Of a stretch of DNA of 64,000 nucleotides, positions 32,820 to 45,077 are shown piece after piece (within the stretch, counting starts at the first letter, position 1; each line of letters opens with the position of its first letter). A model generated the notes under the pieces. That model was not told the origin of the DNA. It worked only from the letters and a program-made list of their open reading frames with translations, and did not search any database. The DNA is from Heliopora coerulea (taxonomy: Eukaryota > Cnidaria > Anthozoa > Scleralcyonacea > Helioporidae): contig JASJOG010000052.1 of assembly GCA_030142905.1 (NCBI GenBank), forward strand, positions 328,501 to 392,500, in the 5' to 3' direction. Both the position numbers and the translations under genes were made by a program.

Positions 32820-34750
32820 GTAAAAGTTCCTTAGTTAATATTGCTAGTCTTTTAGTTTTCTGTTTCGTTTTTCAATTAATGTCACAGGTTTTTGCTTCTA
32901 CACCGGTGGTTGTTATTTTTGTTGGTGTTTTATTGTTATTGTTGCTGTTGTTGCTGTTGTTGTTATTGTTGTTTTGTTGCTATAACTGCTGTTGTTGCTT
33001 TTTTTGTTGTTGTTGTTGGTCAAGATGGTGGTGCTTTTGTAGTTTCCGCTGCTGGTGCTACCACTGTTGTTGATTGTTGTTGTTGATTGTTGTTGTTGTT
33101 GATTGTTGTTGTTGTTGATTGTTGTTGTTGTTGATTGTTGTTGTTGATTGTTGTTGATTGTTGTTGATTGTTGTTGTTGTTGTTGATTGTTGTTGTTGTT
33201 GTTGATTGTTGTTGTTGTTGATTGTTGTTGTTGTTGTTGATTGTTGTTGTTGTTGTTGATTGTTGTTGATTGTTGTTGTTGATTGTTGTTGATTGTTGTT
33301 GTTGTTGATTGTTGTTGTTGTTGATTGTTGTTGTTGATTGTTGTTGTTGTTGATTGTTGTTGTTGTCGATTGTTGTTGTTGTCGATTGTTGTTGTTGTTG
33401 ATTGTTGTTGTTGTTGATTGTTGTTGTTGATTGTTGTTGTTGTTGATTGTTGTTGTTGATTGTTGTTGTTGATTGTTGTTGTTGTTGATTGTTGTTGTTG
33501 TTGATTGTTGTTTGTTGATTGTTGTTGTTGTTGATTGTTGTTGTGGGTTGTTATTGATTGTTGTTGATTGTTGTTGTTGATTGTTGTTGTTGTTGATTGT
33601 TGTTGTTGTTGATTGTTGTTGTTGTTGATTGTTGTTGTTTGTTGATTGTTGTTGTTTGTTGATTGTTGTTGTTGTTGATTGTTGTTGTTGTTGATTGTTG
33701 TTGTTGATTGTTGTTGTTGTTGATTGTTGTTGATTGTTGTTGTTGTTGTTGATTGTTGTTGTTGTTGATTGTTGATTGTTGTTGATTGTTGTTGTTGTTG
33801 ATTGTTGTTGATTGTTGTTGTGGGTTGTTATTGATTGTTGTTGATTGTTGTTGTGGGTTGTTATTGATTGTTGTTGATTGTTGTTGTGGATTGTTATTGA
33901 TTGTTGTTGATTGTTGTTGTGGGTTGTTATTGATTGTTGTTGATTGTTGTTGTGGGTTGTTATTGATTGTTGTTGATTGTTGTTGTGGGTTGTTATTGAT
34001 TGTTGTTGATTGTTGTTGTGGGTTGCTGTTGTGGGTTGTTGTTGTGGGTTGTTGTTGTGGGTTGTTGTTGTGGGTTGTTGTTGTTGATTGTTGTTGTTGA
34101 TTGTTATTGTTGATTGTTGTTGTGGGTTGTTATTTATTGTTGTTGTGGGTTGTTATTTATTGTTGTTGTGGGTTGTTATTGATTGTTGTTGTGGGTTGTT
34201 ATTGATTGTTGTTGTGGGTTGTTATTGATTGTTGTTGTGGGTTGTTGATTGTTGTTGTGGGTCTTTTTCTTGATTGCTGTTGATTGTTGTTGTGGGTTGT
34301 TATTGATTGTTGTTGTGGGTTGTTATTGATTGTTGTTGTGGGTTGTTATTGATTGTTGTTGTGGGTTGTTGATTGTTGTTGTGGGTCTTTTTCTTGATTG
34401 CTGTTGATTGTTGTTATTGATTGTTGTTGTGGGTTGTGTTGACTGTTGCTGCTGGTTGTTGATTGTTGTTGTGGGTTGTTGTGGTTTGTTATTGTGGGTT
34501 GTTATTGTTGATTGTTGATGTTTGTTGTTGTTGATTGTTGTTGTTGTTGTGCGTTGTTCTTGATTGTTGATGTTGGTTATTCCTGATGGGGTTGCGGTGG
34601 TTCCTTTATTATTTTTTTGTTGCATTTGCTGTCACCTTAGATGGGTTAATAATAGTTGCTGTTGTTGGAATTTTCGCCACATATTCAATCAACCCGATCC
34701 TTTATGTTGACGTTCTTGTCAGCCACATCATTTATTTATTTTTTTTTAAG
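32820..34750 (+). repeat. Phase-0 intron inside B8, dominated by TTG / GATTGTTG satellite
   Basis: From about 32930 to 34560 the + strand is built of TTG runs punctuated by ATTG. In 33817-34020 it has a regular 33-base unit containing 'gtgggttgttattgattg'. CA-rich frames on the - strand and TG-rich frames on the + strand are artefacts. Both intron ends sit in AAGGT. Confidence 0.92.
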
Positions 34751-35036
34751 GTTTTTGAAGAAACCACTGCAATGTTTGGTCGGAGGTCCCGGCTAAACTC
34801 GCGTAAGCGGCTGGTACTATTCGTGACCACGAAATCAGATTCGTATCCAGAAACTCTCCAGAGTGAGATCAAGAATTTGGAAGATTCTGGTGTTGACATC
34901 ACCGTGGTTGCAATTGGTAACAAGGTGGACACAACTGAACTGGAAATAATTGCACCAAAGGATGGCATTCTTATTGTTGATCCTTCTGGTTCTCCCAAAA
35001 CAGCAGCTCCTGAAGTAATTGAACACGTTATTAAAG
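34751..35036 (+). CDS. Exon B8b: C-terminal half of MIDAS-less vWA domain
   Basis: Continues VFEETTAMFGRRSRLN, then RLVLFVTTKSD (third-motif site without TDG) and DITVVAIGNKVD, ending HVIKG. Acceptor TTTTTTTAAG is in phase 0 and donor GTAACT in phase 1. Aligns residue by residue with the second half of unsplit B copies. Confidence 0.9.
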
Positions 35037-35884
35037 GTAACTGGCATTAGTTCATCTGATGATAGACGAAGAGGATCACTAGAGCGTTCTGATATAAGAG
35101 ATCTCAGGGAAAATATAGGGAAGCAAGGTATGATTAGGGAGCCAATCCAGTGAGAAGTCCCTTATAGATCTAAAACACTTAGTGTTACTGCAGTGGGAGA
35201 AGATAATGGAAAAAAAAAGTTTTAGTTCAGGTAACCAGCCGCTGAAGATTGTCTTACCCAGGTGAATGTCCGAGTTTTACAGTTGCCTATGAAGACTTGA
35301 GTGACAATAGAAGTTGAGGTAAACGACTTGTGAAGAGTGTCTGTCCTGGTAAAAGCCTTAGTGTTACTATGCTGTGAGGTTACAGAAGTTAAAGTAACCA
35401 ACCACTTAGGAGGTTTCTGTCTTGGTAAAGTACGAGCACTGTTTTAGCGTCATAAACCTTGTAGTAACCAAGTAACCAGTTCTCCCGTCGTTTCTTATTC
35501 AGATCAAAGTTTGAGAACCATTCTAGTATTGCAAGACTTAGGGAATAGCACAGTTAAAGGGCAAGGAAACCCTTGAGATGAAAGTCTAGGTGTTAATTCA
35601 GAATATGATGCCTGAGTGAACAACCCAGTTTGTAGTAACCAATTTTTTAGAAGTGCCTCATTTAATCAAATCACCAAGTGTTGCTCTCGGGTAAGAATAC
35701 ATCTGGAGCCATACTTGATGAGATAACCTAACCTGAGAGGGCCTCTCCCAAGGAAAATTGTAGTAGTTAGTCCATTGTCACGAAGTTGGATTAACCACAG
35801 TTGACAAAAATGCATAAAAGAGTTGGAAATGAAAGTTTATGATGTTTGTTTCTGATCGTAACCCGTTTTGCCTGATTCGTTCAG
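35037..35884 (+). repeat. Intron B8-K9 with degenerate tandem repeat
   Basis: Between about 35220 and 35700 a phrase like 'gtaaccaaccacttaggag' followed by 'tctgtcttggtaaa' recurs several times at roughly 85-100 bases with many substitutions. No coding potential. The acceptor GTTCAG ends at 35884. Confidence 0.5.
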
Positions 35885-36097
35885 ATCCGTGTAACATTCT
35901 GGAATGCAAATTTTATTCCATGTGTGTTCTGGTTTCCACGAACGCTGCTGCATGTCGCTGTGATGTTCCTTCGCCTTCACTCCCCAGACAACAAGTCTGT
36001 GGCAGCGACGGACAACTCTACAAAAACCGCGAGGAAATGCAGTACGAATCGTGTCGACTACAAAAGAAGATAGTGGCCCAGGAATACAAGAATTGTG
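35885..36097 (+). CDS. Exon K9: follistatin/Kazal module, 8 cysteines
   Basis: Starts DPCNILECKFYSMC and contains QVCGSDGQLYKNREEMQY, ending KNCG. C6 and C8 are absent together. The usual T-Y is L-Y. Acceptor GTTCAG and donor GTATTT are both phase 1; the donor is weaker than its neighbours. Confidence 0.9.
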
Positions 36098-36454
36098 GTA
36101 TTTAACTTAATGTATAACAGTATAACTGGTTTTCAAAGGGTTGGAGCACATTTTTGAAGTTTCGTGGGTTCAAGAATATGATGAGCCAACAAGGCAAACA
36201 TTTTAATAAGGGGGGGAATTGCCTTCTCCGTTTTCTCTTTAGGTTTTTCTCACTCATACTAAATTTTCACGCATTAAAACATACCAGACGATTATAAAAC
36301 GATTTTTGTAAATAATAAGAAAACACAATATACGAGTGCTGTCCATTCATTGTGGAGATTTCAGGTCGTCTTTTAGCGACGAAGTTTTCAAGTGGAAAAA
36401 CATCCATCCACATCGCTCGTCAGTTTATTTATATTTGTTTTTTTCATTTTGCAT

Positions 36455-36860
36455 TTACGTTCGTTGGTTCGTTCGTTCGTTCGTTTGTTCGTTCTTTCGT
36501 TACTTCATTCGTTCGTTCTTTCGTTACTTCATTCGTTCGTTCGCGCGCTCGTTCGTTCGTTCATTCATTCGTTCGTCCGTTCGTTCGTTTGTTTGCTCGT
36601 TTGTCGCTCGTTTGTTCGCTCGTTCGTTCGTTCATTTGTTCGTTCGTTTGCTCGTTAGTTTGTTCGTTCATTCGTTTACTCGTTCGTCCATTCATTCGTT
36701 TACTCGTACGTTCGTTCGTTCGTCCGTTCTTTCGCTTATTCGTTCGTTTACTCGTTTGTTCATTCATTTACTTGTTCGTTCTTTCGTTCGTTCGTTCGTT
36801 TGTTCACTCCTTCGTTCGTTCGCGTGCTCATTCGTTTATTCGTTCTTTCAATCGATCGTC
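36455..36860. repeat. CGTT (TTCG) tetranucleotide array in intron K9-A9
   Basis: TTCG units with TTCA, TTTG and TCGC variants. Because the array is frequently free of stops, it gives three overlapping long artificial frames rich in S, F, V and R. Downstream, 36900-37210 is T-rich with ATT repeats leading to acceptor TTGCAG at 37243. Confidence 0.9.
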
Positions 36861-37243
36861 GGTTTCTATATGCAGTTATTTCTACACAAGTTTTGTTTTT
36901 CTTCTGTTTGTCGAAATCTTGCGTTTTTCTTTCTTTTTTCTCTTTCTTGATTTTACATTTCGTCCATTTCCAGCTTCCTTTCAACTACAACTCGCGTTTG
37001 CTTCTTTCTTGTCTTTTCATTTCTGTTTATACCGAGTGCAATTTTTTACGCTTTTTAATCTCTTGTATTATCCTTTTCTCTTATTATTTTGATTATTATG
37101 ATTATTATTATAGTTGTAATTATCATGATTATTATTTTGATAATTATTGATCATTATTATGATTAATATTATGTTGACTATTATTGTTATTATTATTATT
37201 ATTTTTAGTCTTTTCAACTAAGACTATTTCATCTTAATTGCAG

Positions 37244-37819
37244 CTGCTCTTGAAGCCTTTCCACTGGATCTCGCATTTGCTGTGGATGGCTCAGATAGCA
37301 TGACACAAGACGATTTCCGAAAAGTCAAAGAATTCCTAAAATCCATCGTGAGCAAATTCCCGATCTCGGAACGCGATATCCATGTAGCCCTGATAGAGTA
37401 CAGCGATCTCATTGAGAAACCGTTCGGATTTCTGGCTTACATGAACAAGCGTGACGTCTTGAGAGCCATTGATAGAATAACCCCTTCAAGAAGACGGTTT
37501 GTGGAAACAGACAGAGTCCTAAGGGAAGCCATATTGTTGTTCAGTGCTCAAGCTGGAGGACGTCCGGCCGCTCCCAAGGTTCTCGTGGTAGTTACTGACG
37601 ATAAGTCGACTGGGTCAGAGTCTTTGAGACGAGCTGCGGAACCGTTGAAAAAAGCTGGGGTGAGGGTGTTTGTCGTTGGTATCGGCTCCAGAGTTGATCC
37701 CGACGATTGGAAGGGAGTGGTACTGAGTGAAAAGGACTTCATTAGAGTTGATAGACCAGATAATGTTCCAACTGTTGCTCACGTGGTGGAAAGTGTTATC
37801 CAAGATGCTGTAGGGCGAA
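37244..37819 (+). CDS. Exon A9: vWA domain, MIDAS intact
   Basis: 192 codons. The first motif is AVDGSDS, the threonine is in VETDRV, and the third motif is VVTDDKST. Basic residues replace the usual Gly in SRRRF. Acceptor AATTGCAG; donor GTATGT, split codon A. Confidence 0.93.
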
Positions 37820-38738
37820 GTATGTGTGGCAAATGTTACTGTCAATTGAATATTCTTATTTAGGGTCAAGTGGAATTTAGTGTATGCGCCTGAATTAGTT
37901 GGGTAATCGCGGGCTAAACATACCTAAACCTCACCCTAACCTAAGCCTAACGTAGGGACCTCGGTCTCCGTCAATAAATCTTCATTACACTTTTTTTACA
38001 GTGATGCGCCGAAGTATATTTCGATTATTTTTATTTTATGTTTTCTTTAGTAATATCCCTGTGAAATGAAGCGATATTTGCAACCACAGCTGGCTGCCAT
38101 GATTGATTGATTTATTGATTGCTTGATTTAGTGATTGCTTGCTTGATTGATGATTTTGTTAAAGTGTCAAGGGGCCTACATATCCGAGGGAGTAACAACG
38201 GTAAAAACTGTGAAAAGAAGTAAAGAATTACTAGACAAAAGTTACACTGACATAGAAAAGCCTTTAAATTATGTGTTGCGGAGTACTGTCGTTACAAGCT
38301 CAGTCTATCAGTGAGGAAAGTTTGATATGGTGAATCTGTTTCTCAAGAGTGTCAAGAGATGTCAGTTCTCTTAAATCTACACGTCGTTTGTCCCGTACTT
38401 TTGGGTCTAGGTATCTAAGAGAATGTTTCCCATAGGTAACAGTGTTAAATCTTGGGACTTAGAAATCGGCTTTCCTTAATTTATAAGTCGTCGATTTGAT
38501 TGAGAATAAATCCTGGACATTGTACATGCTTGTTTTCGCTTCTGCACGCGAGATTCCTGTGTTTAATATACACTACACAAATGTCCTGAATATTCCGAGG
38601 CTTTAACATCTCTTGACGACCTAAATCTCTGTGAGAAAATATTTCCAATCATCTACGTCAAAGTCAGGTGGCTACCTGTCAGTCTTAGCGTGGTTTTGAC
38701 CTGAATAAATAGAAAGAGGGTATTTTTGACTTGTGTAG
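37820..38738 (+). other. Intron A9-B9
   Basis: 919 bases. A GATT-rich stretch lies near 38100-38160, and a short telomere-like 'cctaacctaagcctaac' near 37935. No gene or mobile element recognised. Confidence 0.7.
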
Positions 38739-39284
38739 GAATGGATGCCAAGAGAGAAGTCGTGTTTGTCCTAGGAGCTTCAGGACCAGATGGTAAACAA
38801 GTTTTCCAATTGTCCCGCGAAATTACAAACAAGATAATCGACTTGGAAAAGTCATCTCACACTCGCTACGGAGTCATAGTGTACAACCAAGACGCTTTTC
38901 CAGCTATACTTTTCCAATATTTCCCTCAAACGTCCGAGCTGAAGCAGAATATTTCCAAGATTTCTTGGCCGCAGGCAGGCAGACGTTACGAGAAAGGTGT
39001 CGTGAAAGCTTTGGAGATGTTTGCTCTTCATGGAGATCCCGTCGCTAGGCGCGTGATTATCCTGTTTGTCAACAGCAGAACAACTGCTAGCCGAGAGGAA
39101 ATGAAAGCCATCAAAGCACAGTTGATGAGAACCAGAACGAGGCTTATAGTTGTAGCAATCGGTAATGACGTCAACGATGACGAAATAAGAGCTATGATAC
39201 CTAACGACCAAGACATTGTTCGTGTCCGATCATTGGATAATCCCACTCAAGTAACCAAGGATGTTACCCCAGTTATCGAAAAAG
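38739..39284 (+). CDS. Exon B9: MIDAS-less vWA domain
   Basis: 182 codons. FVLGASGPDGKQVF is at the first-motif site and IILFVNSRTT at the third. The helix FQLSREITNKIIDLE and strand YGVIVY are conserved. Acceptor TTGTGTAG and donor GTTTGT are both phase 1. Confidence 0.92.
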
Positions 39285-40490
39285 GTTTGTTACATGGCAA
39301 ATTTCTTCGTGAAGTGGCGTGTCACAGCGGACCTTTTTGCAATTTTTTATGCATATAATCGGTCTTGTATTTTCGAATCTCATCCCCAAAGACTGTCTGA
39401 CATCTAGTTTCTTGAATTTCATCCTGATTGCTCAAGTCGCCTGAGCTGGTACTGTAGTCGACTTGTTGCAGTTGCACTAGTTAATCGAGGGCACGATTTA
39501 AAGGGGAACTGTTGTCAAGAAATAAACCACAGTTCAAAGGTCCTTTAGTTTGTTGTTAAAAAACTTTTTAGAGTTGTAAGAAATGTACCCATAAAGAAAT
39601 AACGTATTCGTCGTAGTATGTCCGCTTAGATGCTTCCATTACATCGCATAGGCTTCGTAAGCAACGTATATAAAGCAAAAACATTAAAAAGCTGCCAAAA
39701 CTGGACACCGAGAATTTCTAACGTTTCGAGTGGAGGCCCTTTCGTTGCAACGTGAAACGTATAGACAAAAGGCCTTCGCTCGAAACGGCATGAATTTTAT
39801 GCTTTTAGCTTTGCCACTATTTCAGCTATTTGGCTTTTTTTATGCATGTAAAGGTCTGTTTATATAGGCGATGTTTGATGCAACTTTTGATGCGATTTCT
39901 TTTGAGATTTTCCTCGCGCTCACGCAACAGCTGAAATCGCTTGTGTAAACTAGCGACGATTTCATTGCGATTTCAACGCGATTTGTCGCCGCGGTGTCGC
40001 CAACGTTTCAAACATGTCCGAAATCTGATCCAATTTTACTGCGACAAGAATAGCAGGGATAATGACAACAAAAATTGAATCAAAAATCGCTAGTGTGAAC
40101 AAGCCTTTAGAGATTGTGACAGCTTAAAGATTACTACGGAGGTTTCCGCTGAAGTTGCATTTTCAACTAGGGCGGCCATTGGTGCCAAAGTTTGGCAACC
40201 ATTGGAAGCCATCATTTGATTTGAAGCTATTTACTTCTCGGTTACAGTTAACTTTAACCGATTTTTGTGGTCAGCAAGAATATGATTAATTTTGTAGGCC
40301 AAGTAATTTCCGTGCAGCAAACTTTAGTTTTGAACTCATAGGTACTTTTTTCTCTGTAACAAACACGAGGACGAAACAGAGTGCAAGGGCTATAGTTCTA
40401 TTGTTTGATTGCTTTATTTTTGTGGTCATATTAATTTATTTAAGTCTTCAACAAGTACGTTTTTTGTTCATTTATTGCTACGTCTTTTAG
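39285..40490 (+). other. Intron B9-K10
   Basis: 1,206 bases. Contains a MITE-like element at 39850-40108 and, at about 39760-39785, the phrase 'ggccttcgctcgaaacgg', which resembles the 3' half of a hammerhead-like core but lacks a CTGANGA. The acceptor CTTTTAG ends at 40490. Confidence 0.65.
39850..40108. mobile_element. MITE-like element with TGTTCACAC-type ends
   Basis: The left end 'aaaggtctgtttatata' and the inverse of the right end 'aaaggcttgttcacacta' are imperfect inverted repeats. The interior is rich in 'gcgattt' and 'aaatcgc' units. No ORF. The TSD is not clear. Confidence 0.5.
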
Positions 40491-40706
40491 ATCCTTGTTT
40501 GATGGTAACTTGTGAAAATTACGCCATGTGTTTGTCAAACCCTGATGGCTCAACGGAGTGTTCATGCAGGAAGGAATGTTCTTCTCGAGATAAAGCCGGT
40601 TTTGTTTGTGGAAGTGATGGAAAGATTTATGAAAACAAATGCACTCTTAAAAGACATGTCTGTGAGACGAAGAGTGGCATCACAATAAAACATTCTGGAG
40701 TTTGCG
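40491..40706 (+). CDS. Exon K10: follistatin/Kazal module, 10 cysteines
   Basis: Starts DPCLMVTCENYAMC; the Kazal core is FVCGSDGKIYENKCTL, ending SGVCG. Ten cysteines. Acceptor CTTTTAG and donor GTAAGA are both phase 1. Confidence 0.93.
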
Positions 40707-40929
40707 GTAAGACGAGCTAGTGGTGTGCGCATGCTTGAGTGCCTATGCCTGTGTGCATATGTGTGTGTATGTGAGCGCGTGTCGTGTGCTGTGCGTGTAC
40801 GTGTCTTTGGATGCGAGTATTTCGTCGTAAAGTGATTGGTTAGGGGAACTTCGTTTGTTTGTCGCTCAGTCTGCATGAAACCTCGTCTGAATGGCTGACA
40901 GATCTGGCCACCTTGTCGTTTGTGCATTC

Positions 40930-41445
40930 AACCTTATCATTAGCATCGTTATCACTATCATTATCACTGTCATTATCACTATCATTATCGTTGTCATTAT
41001 CAATATCATCACCATCAATATCACCATCATTATTATATTATTATCATTATCGTTATCATTACCATTATCATCGTTATCATTAACTTATCGTTATGTTATC
41101 GTTGTCATTATCGCTACTATCATAATCATAATCATAATAATTATTATCATATTATTATCAGTATCGTTATTATCATTGTCATCATCACTGTCATCATCAT
41201 TGTCATTATCACTATCATCATCATCATTATCATCAATATCGTTATCATTATCATTATCATTATCATAACCTTTACCATTACCTTTACCATTACCACTACC
41301 ACTACTGGATATCATTATCATTACCATCATTGCCGCTACCATTACCGTAACCATTGCCTTTATCGTCATCATTACCCTTATCTATATCATGATTACTACC
41401 ATTGCCTTTACATTATCGTTACCATCACCTCTATTAGTACCGTAT
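40930..41445. repeat. ATC/ATT trinucleotide-hexanucleotide array in intron K10-A10
   Basis: Dense 'atcattatc', 'gttatcatt' and 'accattacc' units. Frames of I/S on + and D/N on - are artefacts. A short GT-rich stretch (40735-40810) precedes it, and 41450-41880 is unremarkable. Confidence 0.9.
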
Positions 41446-41880
41446 ATCTAAGCCTGACCCCACTCAATACCTAGTACCCAGATTAAGCCGAGTTGTTGAG
41501 GTCTCATATCGCGGTTTACCAATGTCTGTAACCAACGGTAGTCCTTTCTTAGCCAGTCAACCTTCATGGTTATCTGAACAACAGGCTTTCTTTCATTTGT
41601 TCTTATTATGTAATTGAATAATACATTTCTTAAGACACGTATAAATATTATTTCAGTGACAGCGGTTTCTTCCCTCGAGATTTTCTTTGTGTTTTTGCGG
41701 TATTGTGTTGTATAACTTGTGTTTGACATTTTTTAACACATTTCACCAACGTTAAACCATCCAGTTTCGCTATTTATTTCAACAACCTTTGTGAGGCATA
41801 AAGTAAGTAGAGCGTTCGTAGCATTTAAGTGGAAGTAAATCACCCCTATTGTACATGCCTTATTCTCCTTTATCCCATAG

Positions 41881-42450
41881 TGTACCCATATGTCGCTGAT
41901 GTAGTTGTGGTCCTCGATGGTTCGGCAAGTGTCAAAAAGAAGGACTTTAAGCAGTTCAAGGAGTTCGTGAAATTACTAGTTAATTCCTACAACGTTTCCG
42001 AAAACGGAGTCCGTCTTTCCGTCATTGAATACAGCGATGATGCCAATCTTGTCATCCCCTTGAATCAGTTTTACGATGTAGGACGACTAAAATCGGAAAT
42101 TGATCGGATCCAGCCTTCTGGTGGAAGCTCGCACACTGACAAAGCTCTCGACAAAGCCTGGAGAGAAGGTTTTAGTTCGAAAAATGGTGCGCGACCCGGA
42201 ATACCGAAGATACTAATTTTGGTCACTGATGGAAAGTCTTCTGGCAAAACAACTCTGGAAAATGCCGTGTTACCGCTGAGACTGAACGGGATAGTGGTCC
42301 ATATTGTTGCCATTGGAAACGACGCGAAACATCCCTCGGTAGTGGGCGTGGCTGCGGGTGGTGATCATGTCCATCCTGTGGGTACACCCGATGATGTCAC
42401 TTCCGTTATTCCTGGCATAATTCGTATGATCAACAAAAATCTGGACAAAG
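41881..42450 (+). CDS. Exon A10: vWA domain with intact MIDAS
   Basis: 190 codons. Motifs: VLDGSAS, GGSSHTDKA and LVTDGKSS. With A1 and A2 it is one of three copies that keep all canonical metal-site residues, including T-D-G. Acceptor ATCCCATAG and donor GTAAAT are both phase 1. Confidence 0.93.
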
Positions 42451-43498
42451 GTAAATGTTGGGTAACTTTGGGTATTTACACGAATAAGCGCCGCGGCGCT
42501 TATTAAATTTTACGACTCTTTGATGCGGCGCTTATTCGAGAGCGGCACTTATTAAAATTAATTGAAAGAAACGATTCTGGATAAAACGTAACTACTTTTT
42601 ATTTCTAATAACGAAAACAACCAGAACAAGATAGACGAAACGCACGCTAAAGTATCGTCGCTATTAATGTCACTATCTTCTCCATGATCAGATATGAAAT
42701 CTGATCGAGGTCAAGCACCTGCATCGGGGGACTAGCTTCTTCAACATCATTACGGATAGGCACTGCATTTTCGTTGAATGCGACGCTGACTCGAAGGCTG
42801 CGGTTATTTGAGTAAATACGGCGGACATTTAGAAAGAGCGAAAGTGGTGATTTTTTGTTTCAATGTTATACTGTGTAGGTCAGGCTGGGCGAGGACTGGG
42901 AAACAGTTGATTTTATTGTAGCTTAATTTTTGAAATTAGTGATCCCAGCTAGTGATGTGTTGAGTTGGCAATTTGGAGTGAAGTCAAGTTAGGTTCAAGA
43001 AAAAATTTCGAAGTCAATAAAAACTGAAAGTCAAATCTTGTTTAGAGTCGGAGTCATCGATTTTCACTGTCCGGGCTTTATATCTTAGTCAAAAGTCAAG
43101 ACCAGGTTTAATGTCCTCGACGCTCTCATCAATTAAACACATACTCCAAGATGTCAGTCGCAAGGCACAAAGTCGCACGTGTAAACAGGCCTTATTTTAA
43201 GTCGAAGTCCAGCCAAAATTTATTTCATGGGTGGATCTGTGGTCTTTTAATAGCTCCAAGAATTGAATGTCTTTTACAGACTGCTGGATAAATTTCAACT
43301 TGATTCCGTTGAAAGTATTTTAGTAGCCAATAGAAGGTCCAAAGTATTTTAGTACCTGCAGTGTTAGTGGTTATGATAAACAGGAAATCATGGATTCGCC
43401 AATTTGGGTTAATGGCGTAGTGTCGGAGTCCCGTCTGGGTGTCATGAAGTCAAGTTCGTAGTTCGAAATTCTAATATATTTCGTTTTTATTTTGATAG
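42451..43498 (+). other. Intron A10-B10
   Basis: 1,048 bases. A GC-rich palindrome 'aataagcgccgcggcgctta' lies at 42484-42505, followed by 'gcggcgcttattcg', probably a MITE remnant. No gene. The acceptor TTTGATAG ends at 43498. Confidence 0.65.
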
Positions 43499-44041
43499 CT
43501 AAACGGCAAAAGATTGACATGATTTTCGCTTTTGGAGCTGATGGTGCAAACAGCTTGAACATCTTCAAAGCAGAAAAACGGCTTGCTGGGGACATCATCG
43601 ACTTGCAAAAAGACAAGGATATCAAGTACAGTTTAATAAAATACGGAGAGTCGGCGCAGGTCGTGTTAACGTTCCAGGAGGTGAGCAGTACTTCGATGTT
43701 AAAACAATTTATCAATGTCATGGCTTGGATGAGATCTGGCACTGCTGTCGATGACGTCGTGAGAAAAGCCGTAAAGAACTTCAACGAAAATGGTCGTCCT
43801 GAGGCGCATCGTGCGCTTGTGTTGTTTGTGAGTGGCCGCGCTGCACCAGATCCAAGTCAGGTGGAAAGACAGAGGAAGTTGTTGACGGAAGCTGGAGTTA
43901 ACACTCTGGTGATTGCACTCGACAGTGCAGATCAACGTAAATTCGATGGCTGGCTCCTACCTAGTAAAGCTGTTATTGGTGGTGATCCATTTGGTAATAC
44001 TAAGGTGACTGTTACTGAAATCATAAATGGCATTACAAGAG
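43499..44041 (+). CDS. Exon B10: MIDAS-less vWA domain
   Basis: 181 codons. FAFGADGANSLNIF is at the first-motif site and VLFVSGRAA at the third. The helix FKAEKRLAGDIIDLQ is conserved. Acceptor TTGATAG and donor GTAAGA are both phase 1. Confidence 0.92.
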
Positions 44042-44153
44042 GTAAGATGAGTTCGATGTATGCCAAATAATGACTATTAACGTTGACGCTTGATGATGGT
44101 GGATGTGAGAACGGTTTTTATATGATTCTATATACATGGTTATTGTTAGGCCT

Positions 44154-44178
44154 CTGACGAAGGGCTTTTGCTCAAAAC
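44154..44178 (+). other. Hammerhead-ribozyme-like core (site 3, degenerate)
   Basis: CTGACGA, then a short stem GGGC / GCTC with loop TTTT, then AAAAC where GAAAC is expected. The G to A change in the conserved GAAA would inactivate a hammerhead. It lies just upstream of a SINE. Confidence 0.25.
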
Positions 44179-44196
44179 GTTGAAATTCTTGAAACT

Positions 44197-44477
44197 GTGC
44201 TGATGACACAGTGGTAGTGCGCGTGTCTCGCACCGCCATGACTAGGGTTCGATTCCGGCTCCATGCATTTATCTGATTAAAGTTACCTTGGTCACATGTG
44301 AGAAGAGTGTTGTCCAGTTTGACTCTACCAAGCATCGCAGATTTTATTCGGGTACTCCGGTTTCCTCCTGTAGTAACACTGGACCCATGAGGGGTGGTCC
44401 TTACTGGACCTCTAGGGGGAGTAGCTCAGGTAGCCGATTAGGTTATTCAGTATAAATAAAGACACTTTACTTTATTC
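44197..44477 (+). mobile_element. tRNA-derived SINE family 1, copy 4
   Basis: Head 'tgatgacacagtggtagtgc', B box 'gggttcgattccggctcc' (closest to a real tRNA B box among the copies), the family body and a single tail ending 'cagtataaataaagacac'. It lies in intron B10-K11. Confidence 0.8.
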
Positions 44478-44639
44478 TTTGAGATTAATCACGGCAGTTG
44501 CCAACCTTCGAACGTTTTACTTTAATTAACACTGTCTACGCAGTATTTTATATTTATATATGGTTGTTCTTTTGGATGTGCTACTGACGGTAATGTTTGT
44601 AGTCTTAGTTAGGGTTAGTGATACCGTTGTGGTTGAAAT

Positions 44640-45020
44640 CGTGAGTAATGATTGTTGTCGTGATTGTGTTGTCACAGTGGTCGTTACGGTTGTAGCTGTA
44701 GTCATGGTAATGGTAATGGTAATGATGAAAGACTTGGCCGTGATCTTGGCTGTGGTCTTGGCTGTGGTTTTGGTTGTGGTTATAGTCCTTCCGTTATTGT
44801 CATGATCATGGTCGTGGTCGTTGTCATGGTCATAATTCTGGTAATGTTTTAGTCATGGTCATGGTCCTTGCCGTGGTAATGGTCATCTTTCTGGTGATGA
44901 TTTTAGTCGTGGTCATTGTTATCGCCATGGTAACGATCATCGTTCTATTGATGTTTTTAGTCATGTTCTTGGACATGGTCATGGATGTTTTTGATCATGT
45001 TCATGGACATGCCTGAGGCC
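44640..45020. repeat. GTCATGGT-type low-complexity tract
   Basis: Degenerate 'gtcatggtaatgg' and 'gtggtcttggct' units. Long V/M-rich frames result from the repeat and are not considered coding. Confidence 0.8.
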
Positions 45021-45077
45021 ATTGTCATGGTGCTGTATCATTATTTTCATCGTCAGGTTTATGATCAAATTCATATA

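Noticed and set aside
33817..34020. Regular direct repeats that could suggest a CRISPR array
   Set aside because: The 33-bp units have no unique spacers, are low-complexity, and lie in an animal intron.
32879..34625. Long frames rich in Leu/Cys/Val (+) and Asn/Gln/Thr (-)
   Set aside because: Products of the TTG satellite inside the B8 intron.
36336..37092. Frames of 204 and 246 codons rich in Ser, Phe, Val and Arg
   Set aside because: Three overlapping frames all arise from one TTCG array, as expected for a simple repeat and not a gene.
40859..41372. Ile/Ser-rich and Asp/Asn-rich frames
   Set aside because: They come from an ATC/ATT repeat tract.
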